Shown here in pieces: positions 1 to 8,320 of a stretch of 39,188 bases of DNA. The notes below the pieces were generated by a model that ran no database searches, had not been told where the DNA came from, and saw nothing but the letters and a program-made list of their open reading frames with translations. The position numbers were made by a program, and so were the translations under genes. Location of the stretch: the IMG/VR virus record IMGVR_UViG_3300023082_000256, positions 1 to 39,188 of that record; one strand, given 5' to 3'. Origin of the DNA: a virus. Position 1 is the first letter of the stretch; each line of letters starts with the position of its first letter.

Positions 1-1002
1 CGCCCCGGACTTGCCGTCATAGAGCTTGGCACTGATGGCCGTCGTATAGCCGCCGGTCTTGGTGTAGCCGTGCGTTGCCGTATCGATAACGTAAGGCACG
101 CCGTCGAGCCCCGGACGCACGTTCTGAAACAGCAGCGCGCAGCCGGCGGCGATCGAGGTATCGCCGATCACGGTTACCGATGCAGCCCCCTCGCCGCGCT
201 TCAGTTCCTTGGCTTTTGCCTGGGCGGCTTTGTCTGCTTCCTTCAGGCTGGCATAGGGTTCCGGGATCCTGAACACGCTGTCGCCATCTGCATCGGCGTC
301 CGCCTCGATCTCGACGCGCTCGGCCTTGTCCTTGTCCTGATGATAGGCCACGACCTTGCTGTATTTCGTCCGGTCGTTGGCCTCAAACGAGCACGAGCCC
401 TGCATCAAGATATCGGGCGTGACAACCACCGTGCCGGCAAAGGTGCCGCTGGCCGACTGCGCCGAGCCACGCGCGCTAAAGATCACCTGCTTGCCTTTGA
501 TCGAGAACAGCGCGTTGTGCCGTTTGGCCAGGCGTTGCAGGAAGTGGATGTTACTTTCGTCCTGCTGACCGACCCAGTCGAACACGAAACTGCCGATCTC
601 GGGATCTACCGAGGCGGTCATGTCGCTTTCGGCCGCTACTCCGGTAACGATGTCCTTCAGCGTCGTGTCGTCCCAATGACGTTCCTGCCGCGCCTTCAGC
701 TTGCCCGATCGCATGTCAACGGACTTGCCGGAAATCGACATGCTGTAGGGCAGGCATTTCACCGTCACCTTGTCGACCGTGAACTTTCCGAGCGACCGCA
801 GGCTGGCATAACCAAGCTTCACCTCGATCACCGCGCCCTTGCGCGGGATGGCGAGGAAGGCCGGCGGCCCGTCGTTAAGCTCGATGTCGACAGTATCGGA
901 CCGCACACCCTCCTTGTCGGTCACCGTCACCGACATCAGCCGTTCATAAAAAGCACCGGCCACCGCCTTGCCGTCGATCGTTACCTCGATTTGCGGGTGC
1001 AT
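1..1002 (-). CDS. D: P2 gpD-like late control / tail hub protein (partial, C-terminus cut off by window edge)
   Basis: The ATG at 1002 opens a minus-strand frame with no stop down to base 1, so at least 334 codons are present and the end is missing. The translation begins MHPQIEVTIDGK and has the beta-rich, charged pattern of the P2 gpD / phage late control D family, the baseplate hub that joins the tail tube to the spike in contractile tails. A late segment with repeated Gly-Tyr-Thr residues (HGYTKTGGYTT) is typical of the gpD C-terminal region. The start lies 4 nt after the stop of gene X, in the order U-X-D seen in P2-type tails. The long plus-strand frame over the same bases is its antisense shadow. 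Confidence 0.85.
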   Translation of the reverse strand, partial: MHPQIEVTIDGKAVAGAFYERLMSVTVTDKEGVRSDTVDIELNDGPPAFLAIPRKGAVIEVKLGYASLRSLGKFTVDKVTVKCLPYSMSISGKSVDMRSGKLKARQERHWDDTTLKDIVTGVAAESDMTASVDPEIGSFVFDWVGQQDESNIHFLQRLAKRHNALFSIKGKQVIFSARGSAQSASGTFAGTVVVTPDILMQGSCSFEANDRTKYSKVVAYHQDKDKAERVEIEADADADGDSVFRIPEPYASLKEADKAAQAKAKELKRGEGAASVTVIGDTSIAAGCALLFQNVRPGLDGVPYVIDTATHGYTKTGGYTTAISAKLYDGKSGA

Positions 1003-1006
1003 TGGA

Positions 1007-1219
1007 TCAATCCCAGAGTTTCACGAGGTCTTTGGCGGCAGCCTGAGCAGCGATCGTTGGCAGCACCAGCACCGTTCCGATGGGCAGCAATGGACCGATT
1101 GCGGCCAAACCCGGGTTGGCAGCCAGCACCTGTTCGGTCACGTCGCGTGTGCGCCCGTAGAAACGCGAGCAGACGAGATCGACTGTCTCGCCCTGCCGGG
1201 TCGTATAAGTGTTCGCCAC
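1007..1219 (-). CDS. X: P2 gpX-like tail protein (LysM-like)
   Basis: This 70-residue protein begins [17 protein letters not shown] from a GTG codon with GGGAG about 8 nt upstream. It has the gpX / LysM-like form: an N-terminal short strand, then a Gly-rich turn, then a Pro-containing segment ([11 protein letters not shown]) and a final Trp-Asp. In P2-type phages gpX is a small tail protein essential for tail completion. Its stop lies 4 nt before gene D. The family call is clear; the exact molecular contact is not known from the sequence. Confidence 0.85.
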   Translation of the reverse strand: MANTYTTRQGETVDLVCSRFYGRTRDVTEQVLAANPGLAAIGPLLPIGTVLVLPTIAAQAAAKDLVKLWD

Positions 1220-1289
1220 GGTACATACTCCCGGTCTCGACTCCCCTTCCGGTTGCGGTTACGATCCCGCAACCACTGGGGGAATGATA

Positions 1290-1469
1290 ATGAAACGTTT
1301 TGCATTGCCACTGACAATTCTGGCCTGCCTTGCAGCCGCCCTGCCGGCGCAAGCGCGCAACCAACCTTGTTCCGGCAAGAAAGGCGGCATTGCCAGTTGC
1401 ACCAGCGGCGGAAAATTCCTGTGCCGAGACGGATCGACCAGCGCTTCCAAGCGGCAGTGCACCCGGTAA
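1290..1469 (+). CDS. Small secreted Cys-rich protein, candidate moron
   Basis: A 59-residue protein is encoded against the direction of the late operon. Its N-terminus is a clean signal peptide: MKRF, then a hydrophobic run, then AQA as the probable cleavage site near residue 20. The mature part is about 40 residues with four Cys and Lys-rich turns (CSGKKGG, CTSGG, CRDGS). A GGGGGA Shine-Dalgarno lies 6-7 nt before the ATG at 1290; an ATG at 1284 in the same frame is a weaker choice. Its stop is only 2 nt from the stop of gene U, which converges on it. I recall similar small secreted proteins in rhizobia but know no function. Being self-contained and opposite to its neighbours, it looks like cargo expressed from the prophage. 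Confidence 0.7.
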   Translation: MKRFALPLTILACLAAALPAQARNQPCSGKKGGIASCTSGGKFLCRDGSTSASKRQCTR

Positions 1470-1471
1470 AT

Positions 1472-1906
1472 TTAGCCGAACAGACTGATCGGCAGCAGCG
1501 AGGCGCCCCCGGCGCCATAGCGCTTGAGGCTGATAGAATAGTTGTTTCGCCGCGGGACGCCGAACCGGTCGATATAGCCGCGGTCTTCGCTGACGGCCTG
1601 CACGGTAAACATGCCGTGTATAGTACCGAGACTGAGCCCACCGGAGACAAGCATCATCGGCAGGCCGGCGAGTTGGGCGGCAATGATGCCGTCCAGCTGC
1701 GACTGCCCGCCGAACTCGACAGGAAACAGCACACCCTTGATTTCCACCTCGTCGGAGGTCGGGCCAGTCCACTGCTGCGGATTGAGCACCTGCGCCACCG
1801 GCATATCCACCCAGGGCGTCTGCACACGCCGCCCGACCCCCTCATAGCCAAAGCCGATCGCCTCGAAAGCAAAAGCCCCGAGGATCATGGAAACAGGTCC
1901 GGACAT
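1472..1906 (-). CDS. U: P2 gpU-like tail protein
   Basis: This 144-residue protein starting MSGPVSMILGAFAFEA matches the P2 gpU family (tail terminator or completion protein of contractile tails). Visible family traits are the FGYEG segment, the W-x-D-M stretch, the QLDGI helix and the C-terminal segment with RYGAGG. I take the ATG at 1906, preceded by AGGA, rather than upstream in-frame codons, because everything upstream is low-complexity and overlaps the convergent gene at 1986-2294. It sits between the tape measure protein and X, as expected. The plus-strand gene 1290-1469 is in the 3' gap after it. Confidence 0.88.
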   Translation of the reverse strand: MSGPVSMILGAFAFEAIGFGYEGVGRRVQTPWVDMPVAQVLNPQQWTGPTSDEVEIKGVLFPVEFGGQSQLDGIIAAQLAGLPMMLVSGGLSLGTIHGMFTVQAVSEDRGYIDRFGVPRRNNYSISLKRYGAGGASLLPISLFG

Positions 1907-1985
1907 GGTTTTCTGATCCTTGCGTGCCGCTGACGGCCGCATTAGGGTTGTGGCACGGCTAGATTGGTGCGGGAGGGAATGGCAG

Positions 1986-2294
1986 ATGGTCAAGAAAATG
2001 CTGGTAGCACCAGCGATCGGCGCGCTGCTGTTTTTACCGTCGGCGACAGTGGCGCCGGCGGAAGATGCTGATAAGCTGCCAGACGCCCTCTTCTTCGAAT
2101 GGGTCGTAGCCAACTGCGACATAAAACATGTTGATCCGATAGCGTTTGCAGCGATCAACATGATTATCAATGGCAGCTCGCCGGACGATGTCCAAAGATT
2201 ACGCTCGCAACTTCAGACCGACATACGAGCTCGCTTTCCAGAGCCTAAAACGGCGTGCACCGAGGTAAGGGCAATAAAACCGGAGCTTTTTTAA
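1986..2294 (+). CDS. Small secreted protein of unknown function, candidate moron
   Basis: A 102-residue protein starts at an ATG preceded by a strong GGGAGG at 1971-1976. Residues 1-22 form a signal peptide (MVKK, hydrophobic core, then APAED). The mature part has two Cys (NCDIKH and TACTEV) that could form one disulfide, a predicted helical middle and a charged C-terminus. I do not recognise a family. Like the gene at 1290 it is on the plus strand inside a minus-strand operon, and its stop overlaps the stop of the tape measure gene by a few bases. Two unrelated secreted proteins in the U-T-X interval suggest a preferred insertion point for host-fitness genes. Confidence 0.65.
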   Translation: MVKKMLVAPAIGALLFLPSATVAPAEDADKLPDALFFEWVVANCDIKHVDPIAFAAINMIINGSSPDDVQRLRSQLQTDIRARFPEPKTACTEVRAIKPELF

Positions 2295-5203
2295 TCGCTA
2301 AATGATCCTTCCACTGCCGACTTAATGGCATTGGCGGTCCGCTGAGCCATCTTGTCCGCAGCATACGGATCAGATGGAGAAGTGAACGTATTGACCATCT
2401 GCAAGTGGACCGTCACAGGCCCCGCCATACCACCCGCCCGCTGAGAAGATCCCGCAGCGGCAGCTTGATACGCTTCATGTGGACTGATCACACCCGATCG
2501 ACCGGGAGTGAACAACTCCATACCACGTTCGTTGACTTGGTAAGTCCGCCCGGCAACAACTGGGCCACCGCTTGCTCGCGCACCGTCGACTGACGGGGTG
2601 TTATTATTTGCAGCTGGAGGCGGCGAACCACCAAATCCAAGAAGAGATTTTACGCCGGACAATGGATTATAGGCCGACAAATCGATCTGCGAGATCAGCG
2701 CCTTGATACGACTTGGTATCTGCTGCATCCACCCCATCATCTCTTCGAACTTGCTGCTGATCCCATTCCACAGCGACTGGATCATTGCCGAGCCAACCGC
2801 CGACAGGTCGATCGACCCGATCGCTGCAATGATACGCGCCGGAATATTCTGCGCCCAAACCACCAGGTCGTTGACCTTGACCCCGGTGCTGTCCTGAAAA
2901 CTCTGGATCATCTTGGCGCCGTAAACGGACAGGTCGATATCGAACAATCCAATAACGAGCCCGTTCAGCAGCTGCGCACCAGCTTTGATGCCCGCGCCCA
3001 TCGTCTCGACGACAGTCCGACCAACATTTAGCCAGTCAAAACCGGTTATCGCACTGGCAAGCGACTGGCTCAACGTGCGCGCCAGTCCAGGGCCGCCCGA
3101 GCTGCCGGTCCAGGACGACAGGATGGCGCCACCGATGTCGACGATCCCAATCAAAGATTCGCGGATGGCCGAGCCGATAAACTCGCCTATGCCCCCCCAG
3201 TTGAGAGAACGATAGGCAGAGGTGATCGTCTCGAACAAGCCAGTTATACCCGCACCAAGGCCTGCACCAGCCGCATTCCAATCTATCGATGTAATCGCCG
3301 AGGTGATGGACGAACGCAGCGACGTGACGATCGACACCGCGCCGGCAAAGCCCCGACCGATCCCGTCCAGAATATTGCGACCCAGTGCCGACCAGTCGAT
3401 ACTGGAAAATGCCGTCTTGAACGATGTCGTCAGCGACGCGGCAATGCCGGAGGCACGTGAGAATGCACCGCTGATTCCGGCCAGCATAGACTGGCCCACT
3501 CCGCTCCAATCGGTGGTCGATAGCGATCGCGGCAGGTCCGCCATCCATCGTGTCACCGTCACCACCGCGTCGCCTACAGCTTTACCAGCAATCCGACCCA
3601 TGGAAAACCATGACTGGCCGAGGTTGTCGACCGGTCCAAGCAGGTTCGAAACGCTGTCGTAAAGGCCGCGGACGGCCTTGATGATCGGGCGAATGATCGG
3701 CAGCACCGGCTTCACAGCCTTGCGGAACGAAGATCCGAAAGCGGAGAACAACGTCACCAGATTGCTCCAGTTGTTGTAGATCAGCAGTCCGCCCGCAGCC
3801 ACGGCCAGCACGATCGCGCCGACGCCTGTCGACAGCATCGCGATGCGCAACCCAATCAAGGCATTGCGCACCAGTGCGAGAGGGTTGAGTACCGTCAGCA
3901 GGGCGCTGGCCATCCGGACAGCGCCTGTTGCAGCCGCGATCAGCCCGCCTTGCGCAAACAGACCGACAAAACGCAGGCCAGTCAGAGCTACGCGTAGCGC
4001 AATCAGGCTCGCCGTTGTGCCGATGATGGCGGCGGTGGCGCGCGGGTAAGTCTCTGCCAGAGACGAGATCTGGTTGATGATAGGCACAAATGTATCGATC
4101 ACCTGGTTCATCGCCGGCAGGAGGGCCGAGCCGATACTGATGCTGAGACCTTCGAGCGTCGCCTTCATCCGCAAGAGCGCGCCGCGGGAAGTCATGATGC
4201 GCCGATCATAGTCGGCCTGCACCACGCCTTGTGCCTTCATGGCATCGGCGCGGATCTGCCGGTAAAGATCTATGTTCTGGATCAGCGGCCGCAAGCCGGC
4301 CTGTACCTGCGCGTCGCTGAACAGGTCGCCGATTTTCGAGAGGTCGCCTTTCAGGGCCTTGTTGGTGATTTCGGCAATGGCTTCGATCGGCGTCAGCCCG
4401 CGCTTGGCGGATTTTGCCAGCTCCTTTTCGAGGTTGACGCCCATCTCCTTGAAGGCCTTGACGGTCTGCGGCGCCTTGATCTTCTGGATAACGTTTTTCA
4501 GGTTGTTGGCGGCCTCGCTGCTGTCGCCAGCCCCCTTGCGCACGATCTGCAGCGCGGCCGCGAGATCCGCCACGGCCGGCACACCTTTCTGGCCGAGAGC
4601 CTGGTAGCCCGCGCCCAGCGCCGGGAAATACTGGCTCATGTCCTTCAGCTCGAATGCACCGGCCTTGCCGGCCAGCGCCATCGCATCGAGTGCGCCAGCA
4701 AACTGGTTGGCCGGCACTTTCAGATTGTCGAGCGCGGCGTAACCGGCATTCGAAAGATCGACGATGCTGGCGTTATAGGCCGTTGCTGCTCGGCCGATGG
4801 CCGGCAGCAGGCCAAGCGCATCCGATTCCGAGGCGCCCATCCCCATCAGCGTATCCATGCCGGTGGCGATATCGGTGCCCGACTGGTTGGTCTGCCGTCC
4901 GACTTTCTGCAGCTCGGCTCCCAGCGCTCGCAACCGCGCAACCGGGATATCCGCCTTCTGGCCGATATCTTCCAGTTGTGTCTGGAAATTGACGCCAGCC
5001 ATCACCGGCGCCTGTAGACTGCGCGCCAGCGCATAGCCCATGCCAAGCGAGGCCGCCATGCGACCCCGCATCCCGTCGAGCGCAGCCGTGTTACGGGCCG
5101 CCGCAGCGTTCAACTGGCTGAGCGACCGTGTGACCGCCTGGGCGGGGCCGCTGACCGCATTGATCAACGCAACCCGCAGCGTGGATTGAAGGACTGCAGC
5201 CAT
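2291..5203 (-). CDS. T: Tail tape measure protein (P2 gpT-like)
   Basis: At 970 residues this is the longest gene in the window and lies in the invariant place after the E/E' frameshift pair. The N-terminus (MAAVLQSTLRVALINAVSG, then helices rich in Ala/Leu/Gln) contains the TMP core, with a segment asking for coiled coil around residues 30-120. Residues about 380-470 hold long hydrophobic helices that could insert into the host membrane at DNA ejection. The C-terminal third has repeated W-S-G/D-I motifs (for example IDWSALGRN, IDWNAAGAG, LNWGGIGEF) and then a flexible Gly/Pro/Ala tail. TMP length sets tail length; 970 residues would predict a tail of roughly P2 size or somewhat longer. Its ATG overlaps the E' stop as TGATG. 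Confidence 0.92.
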   Translation of the reverse strand: MAAVLQSTLRVALINAVSGPAQAVTRSLSQLNAAAARNTAALDGMRGRMAASLGMGYALARSLQAPVMAGVNFQTQLEDIGQKADIPVARLRALGAELQKVGRQTNQSGTDIATGMDTLMGMGASESDALGLLPAIGRAATAYNASIVDLSNAGYAALDNLKVPANQFAGALDAMALAGKAGAFELKDMSQYFPALGAGYQALGQKGVPAVADLAAALQIVRKGAGDSSEAANNLKNVIQKIKAPQTVKAFKEMGVNLEKELAKSAKRGLTPIEAIAEITNKALKGDLSKIGDLFSDAQVQAGLRPLIQNIDLYRQIRADAMKAQGVVQADYDRRIMTSRGALLRMKATLEGLSISIGSALLPAMNQVIDTFVPIINQISSLAETYPRATAAIIGTTASLIALRVALTGLRFVGLFAQGGLIAAATGAVRMASALLTVLNPLALVRNALIGLRIAMLSTGVGAIVLAVAAGGLLIYNNWSNLVTLFSAFGSSFRKAVKPVLPIIRPIIKAVRGLYDSVSNLLGPVDNLGQSWFSMGRIAGKAVGDAVVTVTRWMADLPRSLSTTDWSGVGQSMLAGISGAFSRASGIAASLTTSFKTAFSSIDWSALGRNILDGIGRGFAGAVSIVTSLRSSITSAITSIDWNAAGAGLGAGITGLFETITSAYRSLNWGGIGEFIGSAIRESLIGIVDIGGAILSSWTGSSGGPGLARTLSQSLASAITGFDWLNVGRTVVETMGAGIKAGAQLLNGLVIGLFDIDLSVYGAKMIQSFQDSTGVKVNDLVVWAQNIPARIIAAIGSIDLSAVGSAMIQSLWNGISSKFEEMMGWMQQIPSRIKALISQIDLSAYNPLSGVKSLLGFGGSPPPAANNNTPSVDGARASGGPVVAGRTYQVNERGMELFTPGRSGVISPHEAYQAAAAGSSQRAGGMAGPVTVHLQMVNTFTSPSDPYAADKMAQRTANAIKSAVEGSFSD

Positions 5204-5618
5204 CAGCTTTTTCCGTTCTTAGCCTTGATGATCCGCACGGCGGCATCGTAGTACCGCAGCGCCTTTGACGGCCGCATTCTCTCGACATCGAGGATCGAGG
5301 TGGAGAGTTCGCAGGCGACAACACTTATGACGTCGGTCCAGTACCCTGGCCCAACGTCACGGCTTCCCCCATCAGGGGCGCAACCTTCTCGTTGAGCGCC
5401 TTCAGGTCGCTGGCCTTGATCTTCTTGATCACATGAATCGATACGTCCGCCATGCCGGCGAGAATGGCCAGTGTCTTGGTCAACTCGCCCGTAATGCTGT
5501 CGGCAAGCGCGAGATCGCCGGCAGTCGCCTCGTTGAATGTCAGGCTGGTGTAGGTTTTGCCATCCTGCTCGATCGGCTTTTTCAGGGGGAAAACCACCTG
5601 GTCGCTTGTGTCAGTCAT
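5203..5618 (-). CDS. E': E+E' tail assembly chaperone fusion by -1 frameshift
   Basis: Between gene E and the tape measure gene a second frame stays open to a TGA at 5205-5203 but has no usable start of its own. It reads a coherent peptide with a Tyr-Trp-Thr-Asp segment, SVVACELSTSIL, then VERMRPSKALRYYDAA, then a Lys-rich end, which fits the conserved E' extension of P2-type phages. It is in the -1 frame relative to E. A G-run (G GGG GAA, 5370-5364) near the end of E is a possible slip site. The fusion would be about 138 residues, close to the 142 of P2 gpE+E'. The heptamer is not the classic X XXY YYZ form, so the exact slip point is uncertain. Confidence 0.7.
5325..5618 (-). CDS. E: P2 gpE-like tail assembly chaperone
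   Basis: A 97-residue protein starting MTDTSDQVVFPL, with the family motif of a short beta start, then YTSLTFNEATAGDLALAD, then a helical C-terminal half (HVIKKIKASDLKALNEKV). This is the phage tail assembly (gpE) family, which coats the tape measure protein during tail building. I prefer the ATG at 5618 (AAGGAA six nt upstream) over the ATG at 5624, which has the same purine run with no spacing. The gene follows a terminator-like hairpin at 5633-5656, so its level is probably lower than that of the tube protein. Confidence 0.88.
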   Translation of the reverse strand: MTDTSDQVVFPLKKPIEQDGKTYTSLTFNEATAGDLALADSITGELTKTLAILAGMADVSIHVIKKIKASDLKALNEKVAPLMGEAVTLGQGTGPTS

Positions 5619-5632
5619 CGTCATTTCCTTTG

Positions 5633-5656
5633 AAAAAAGCGCCTCTAAAAGACGCT
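5633..5656 (-). terminator. Terminator-like hairpin between tail tube gene and E
   Basis: On the minus strand a 7-bp stem (AGCGTCT / AGGCGCT, one G-U pair) with a 5-nt loop is followed by a run of six T. It lies 29 nt after the tube protein stop and 15 nt before the E start. Full termination here would silence E, T, U, X and D, so it is more likely a partial terminator that lowers expression of the low-copy tail genes relative to the abundant tube and sheath. Confidence 0.65.
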
Positions 5657-5684
5657 GAATTGATGGGTGAAGTGGATCGAGCCG

Positions 5685-6191
5685 TTACAACAGCAGCGCG
5701 TCTCGGATGCCCTGGTACTGGCTGACGCCCCCGATCCGGATGTCGAAATCATCCATTTCGATCAGCTCATTACCGTCGACTTCGAGCTTGTAGTAATTGA
5801 CCGATACCTCGTGGTCGCTCTCCGACAGGTCGCCAGGCTTCCAGCTGCCATGGTCGTTCTTCGTCAGCATCCCGCGCAATGTCATGACAGCCGAGTGGTT
5901 GGCACCATCCTCGTCGACCAGGGCGCCGGTGATCATGAATGGCGTTTCGGTGCCGGGGGTTAGGCCATAAAGCTTGATAATCTGGGGATCGAAGCTCGGG
6001 GTTTTGAAGCTGAAGTTCAGCTTTTCATAGCCTAGGTTGACCTCGCGCGGCTTGATCATGCCAGCGTTGCGCATTTCCTCAAGCTTGACCTGAGGGATCG
6101 GCGGCGTGATGTCGCCGATCTGGCCAAGCTTGCTGACACGGTCGGCCCACAGCATGCAGTTACGCATCAGGAAACTGGGTAGATTGGACAT
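5685..6191 (-). CDS. FII: Major tail tube protein (P2 FII-like)
   Basis: A 168-residue protein that begins MSNLPSFLMRNCMLWADR and matches the P2 FII tube family along its length, including PPIPQVKLEEMRNAGM and the C-terminal segment DGNELIEMDDFDIRIGG followed by a short helix. It forms the inner tube of the contractile tail. The start has an AGGAGG ribosome site five nt upstream, the strongest in the tail region, which fits a high-copy structural protein. It follows the sheath gene with a 30-nt gap and is followed by the hairpin at 5633-5656. Confidence 0.95.
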   Translation of the reverse strand: MSNLPSFLMRNCMLWADRVSKLGQIGDITPPIPQVKLEEMRNAGMIKPREVNLGYEKLNFSFKTPSFDPQIIKLYGLTPGTETPFMITGALVDEDGANHSAVMTLRGMLTKNDHGSWKPGDLSESDHEVSVNYYKLEVDGNELIEMDDFDIRIGGVSQYQGIRDALLL

Positions 6192-6221
6192 GTCGTCCTC
6201 CTTATGAAGATGAGAAAGGGC

Positions 6222-7685
6222 TTAGTCCGCGACGGTCAGCGGGCCGTTTTCGATGGCACCGCGAACCTCATCCAGCAGCAGCTGGTAGTAGAGAATGTTG
6301 CGATGCGTGGTGAGATGGATCTGCTCCATCAGGCCAACAGGCTCAAATTCCACTTCAAGGAAGACCTTGCCTTGGGCGTTGACGGTCGGCTCGTTGAGAT
6401 CGGACAACCACACCCGGCCACCGAGTATGTCGTCATTGTTCTTGAAAACACGCAAGGCGGCGTTGCCGTCCTCGATCATCATTTTCAGGTTGCCCTTGGT
6501 GAACTTGCGATCGACATAGAGGAAGTACAGATCCTCCAGTGTTTCGTTCACCATATCAGCGGTCGCGCGCACGCTGTCGAACTGCCAGATCGGATCATCG
6601 ATCGCCAGTCGCGAGCCCCAGGTGCGGAAACCGCCGCGCTCGTTGATGATGGTCGAAACCTGCCGCTCGTTGAGATAGTTGCTGTCGGCAGGATACTGAA
6701 CCGTGCGAGCAACGCCGTCGATCGTGCGGATCAGCTTGTTCGAGACCGAGCCAGACACGCCCTCGGCCGAGGCGACGACGCGCGACCGGACGCCGGCAAA
6801 AACCGGGGCGACCGGCTTGATCACCGGCACGCCATCGACGTTTTTGACCGTCTTCGGGTCGATGATCAGGATCCGTCCCGAATTGACCGTGGCGCGGAAA
6901 CGGGCCGCATCGGCATTCGTGGTGCTCGGGCCGGCGATATAGGCCCGCGCACGCAGCTGAGGGGCGATCGTCGCCAACGCCGAGACAAAAGGATTGGCGA
7001 CGTCGCCGACATTGGCGGTGGCCGTCGGTAGCACCTTGGCGCCATCGGACCCGCCGCCGGCAAACACGACGGCCGGGGCAACCGACATGTTCTTGCCCGG
7101 GCTGGTGATTGTCACGTCGACCACCTTGCCGGCATTGAGCCCTGAACCCATCACAGCCACGGCTGTCGGCAGGGTCTTGCCCGGGTCGGAACCGCCCCCG
7201 GTAAAGGATACAGTCGGCGCTTCGGTCAGGTTGCTGCCACTGGTCGCCAGCGCCACCGAAACGACGCCGTTGGCAACCCACGACCCGGTGTCACCGGCAG
7301 TGACCAGCACGCGAGGCTGGACACCCAGCAGCGACTTGGCTCGCAAGGCGGCATAGAGCCCGGTACGCAGCGATGCGTCGCCGATCAGGTTGGCCTGCAA
7401 CGTTGCGGGCGTTTCACTGTGCTCGACGCGGTTGACCATGACCATGGAACCACCTTCGCCGAACACAGTCGTCACGTCTTCCAGCAGCGTGCCGGCCGTA
7501 CCCAGCAAGGCCGCCGTCGCCAGCGACGTGATCAAGGTAGGAATGTTCAGCGGAAAGGTTGCCTCGTCTGCGGCTGGCGCAGTACCGTTGATAAAGGTGA
7601 CCCCATAATTACTGACACGCATCAGTGACGGAGTATCGGCGCTTTCGTCAAGTTTGACGCCGTGGAAATAGGATAGGTCGACCAT
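6222..7685 (-). CDS. FI: Tail sheath protein (P2 FI-like) with an inserted repeat domain
   Basis: A 487-residue sheath protein. The N-terminal part (MVDLSYFHGVKLDE to LLGVQPRVLVTAG) and the C-terminal part (from NPFVSALATIAPQLRARAY to the end) are typical of the contractile sheath family. The C-terminus contains the FRTWGSRL and NGPLTVAD segments expected of the P2 FI core. Between them, at about residues 131-227, lies an insertion of two similar units, each ending in FtGGGSD or FaGGGSD plus LPTA. The insertion falls in the region that is usually a surface loop, so it probably decorates the outside of the tail. Confidence 0.93.
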   Translation of the reverse strand: MVDLSYFHGVKLDESADTPSLMRVSNYGVTFINGTAPAADEATFPLNIPTLITSLATAALLGTAGTLLEDVTTVFGEGGSMVMVNRVEHSETPATLQANLIGDASLRTGLYAALRAKSLLGVQPRVLVTAGDTGSWVANGVVSVALATSGSNLTEAPTVSFTGGGSDPGKTLPTAVAVMGSGLNAGKVVDVTITSPGKNMSVAPAVVFAGGGSDGAKVLPTATANVGDVANPFVSALATIAPQLRARAYIAGPSTTNADAARFRATVNSGRILIIDPKTVKNVDGVPVIKPVAPVFAGVRSRVVASAEGVSGSVSNKLIRTIDGVARTVQYPADSNYLNERQVSTIINERGGFRTWGSRLAIDDPIWQFDSVRATADMVNETLEDLYFLYVDRKFTKGNLKMMIEDGNAALRVFKNNDDILGGRVWLSDLNEPTVNAQGKVFLEVEFEPVGLMEQIHLTTHRNILYYQLLLDEVRGAIENGPLTVAD

Positions 7686-7726
7686 TGAAGGCTCCTTGCA
7701 AGGTTGAACAAGTTTTGATGATGTTT

Positions 7727-8320
7727 TTAGTCCTGAAGAGGCCAGACAATAGCGTCTAGATCTTCGGCAGTTTCGGTCGCTATCGCCTGCGCCACAAGCG
7801 CTTCAAGTGTGCCTTGGCAGGTGACGACATGCGCTTTGCCATCGCTGCCAGCTGACTGAATTTGTGCCGCTGTGTGCCCCCGAAATTCCCATAACCCAGC
7901 GGCATCTGCGCACCAGAATGGCGTCTGCCATTCGGCGGAAACGCCAGGCAACAACGATGCCGTGACGGAGCCCATCATGTTGATCTGGTCGGTGATGCCA
8001 CTCGGATAGGTATGTGGTTCGCCCAGGGCCGATGACAGATAGCCGCCGACAATAGCCGCCGCACAGGATGCGGTGAGACGTTCGATGGCTAACGCCTTTG
8101 GGTCCGGCGCCCGGAGGGTCAGTCCGTGGGCAGCGAGGACGGACGCAAGCTCGGCCTCACTGTCATTCCCACCTATGTCTGTCGGGTATGGCGTCGCCCT
8201 GTTGCCGAGAGCGCGCCACTCTTTATAGCCGGTGTTGGAAGGGGCATATTCCCGCTGGCGTGCCGACGAATAGACCTTTCCGTCCTGTTTGATCCAATAC
8301 CAGTCGGCCGGGTTAAACAT
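7727..8320 (-). CDS. Tail fibre assembly-type protein (P2 G position)
   Basis: A 197-residue protein starting MFNPADWYWIKQDGKVYSS, with GGGGGG-type ribosome site just upstream and an 8-nt overlap with the fibre gene. The N-terminal W-Y-W segment and the short strand-turn pattern resemble proteins that accompany phage fibres. The middle holds a DUF4376-like stretch (KALAIERLTASCAAAIVGGYLSSALGEPHTYPS, described here by position about 95-130), and the end is acidic. By position it is the equivalent of P2 G, which helps fold fibre protein H. The fold assignment is from memory of the family and is moderate. Confidence 0.7.
   Translation of the reverse strand: MFNPADWYWIKQDGKVYSSARQREYAPSNTGYKEWRALGNRATPYPTDIGGNDSEAELASVLAAHGLTLRAPDPKALAIERLTASCAAAIVGGYLSSALGEPHTYPSGITDQINMMGSVTASLLPGVSAEWQTPFWCADAAGLWEFRGHTAAQIQSAGSDGKAHVVTCQGTLEALVAQAIATETAEDLDAIVWPLQD

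Noticed and set aside
70-1287. Long plus-strand frame opposite gene D and X
   Set aside because: It is the antisense of a clear gpD and gpX; its residues are Arg/His/Gly-rich with no domain, and it has no good start.
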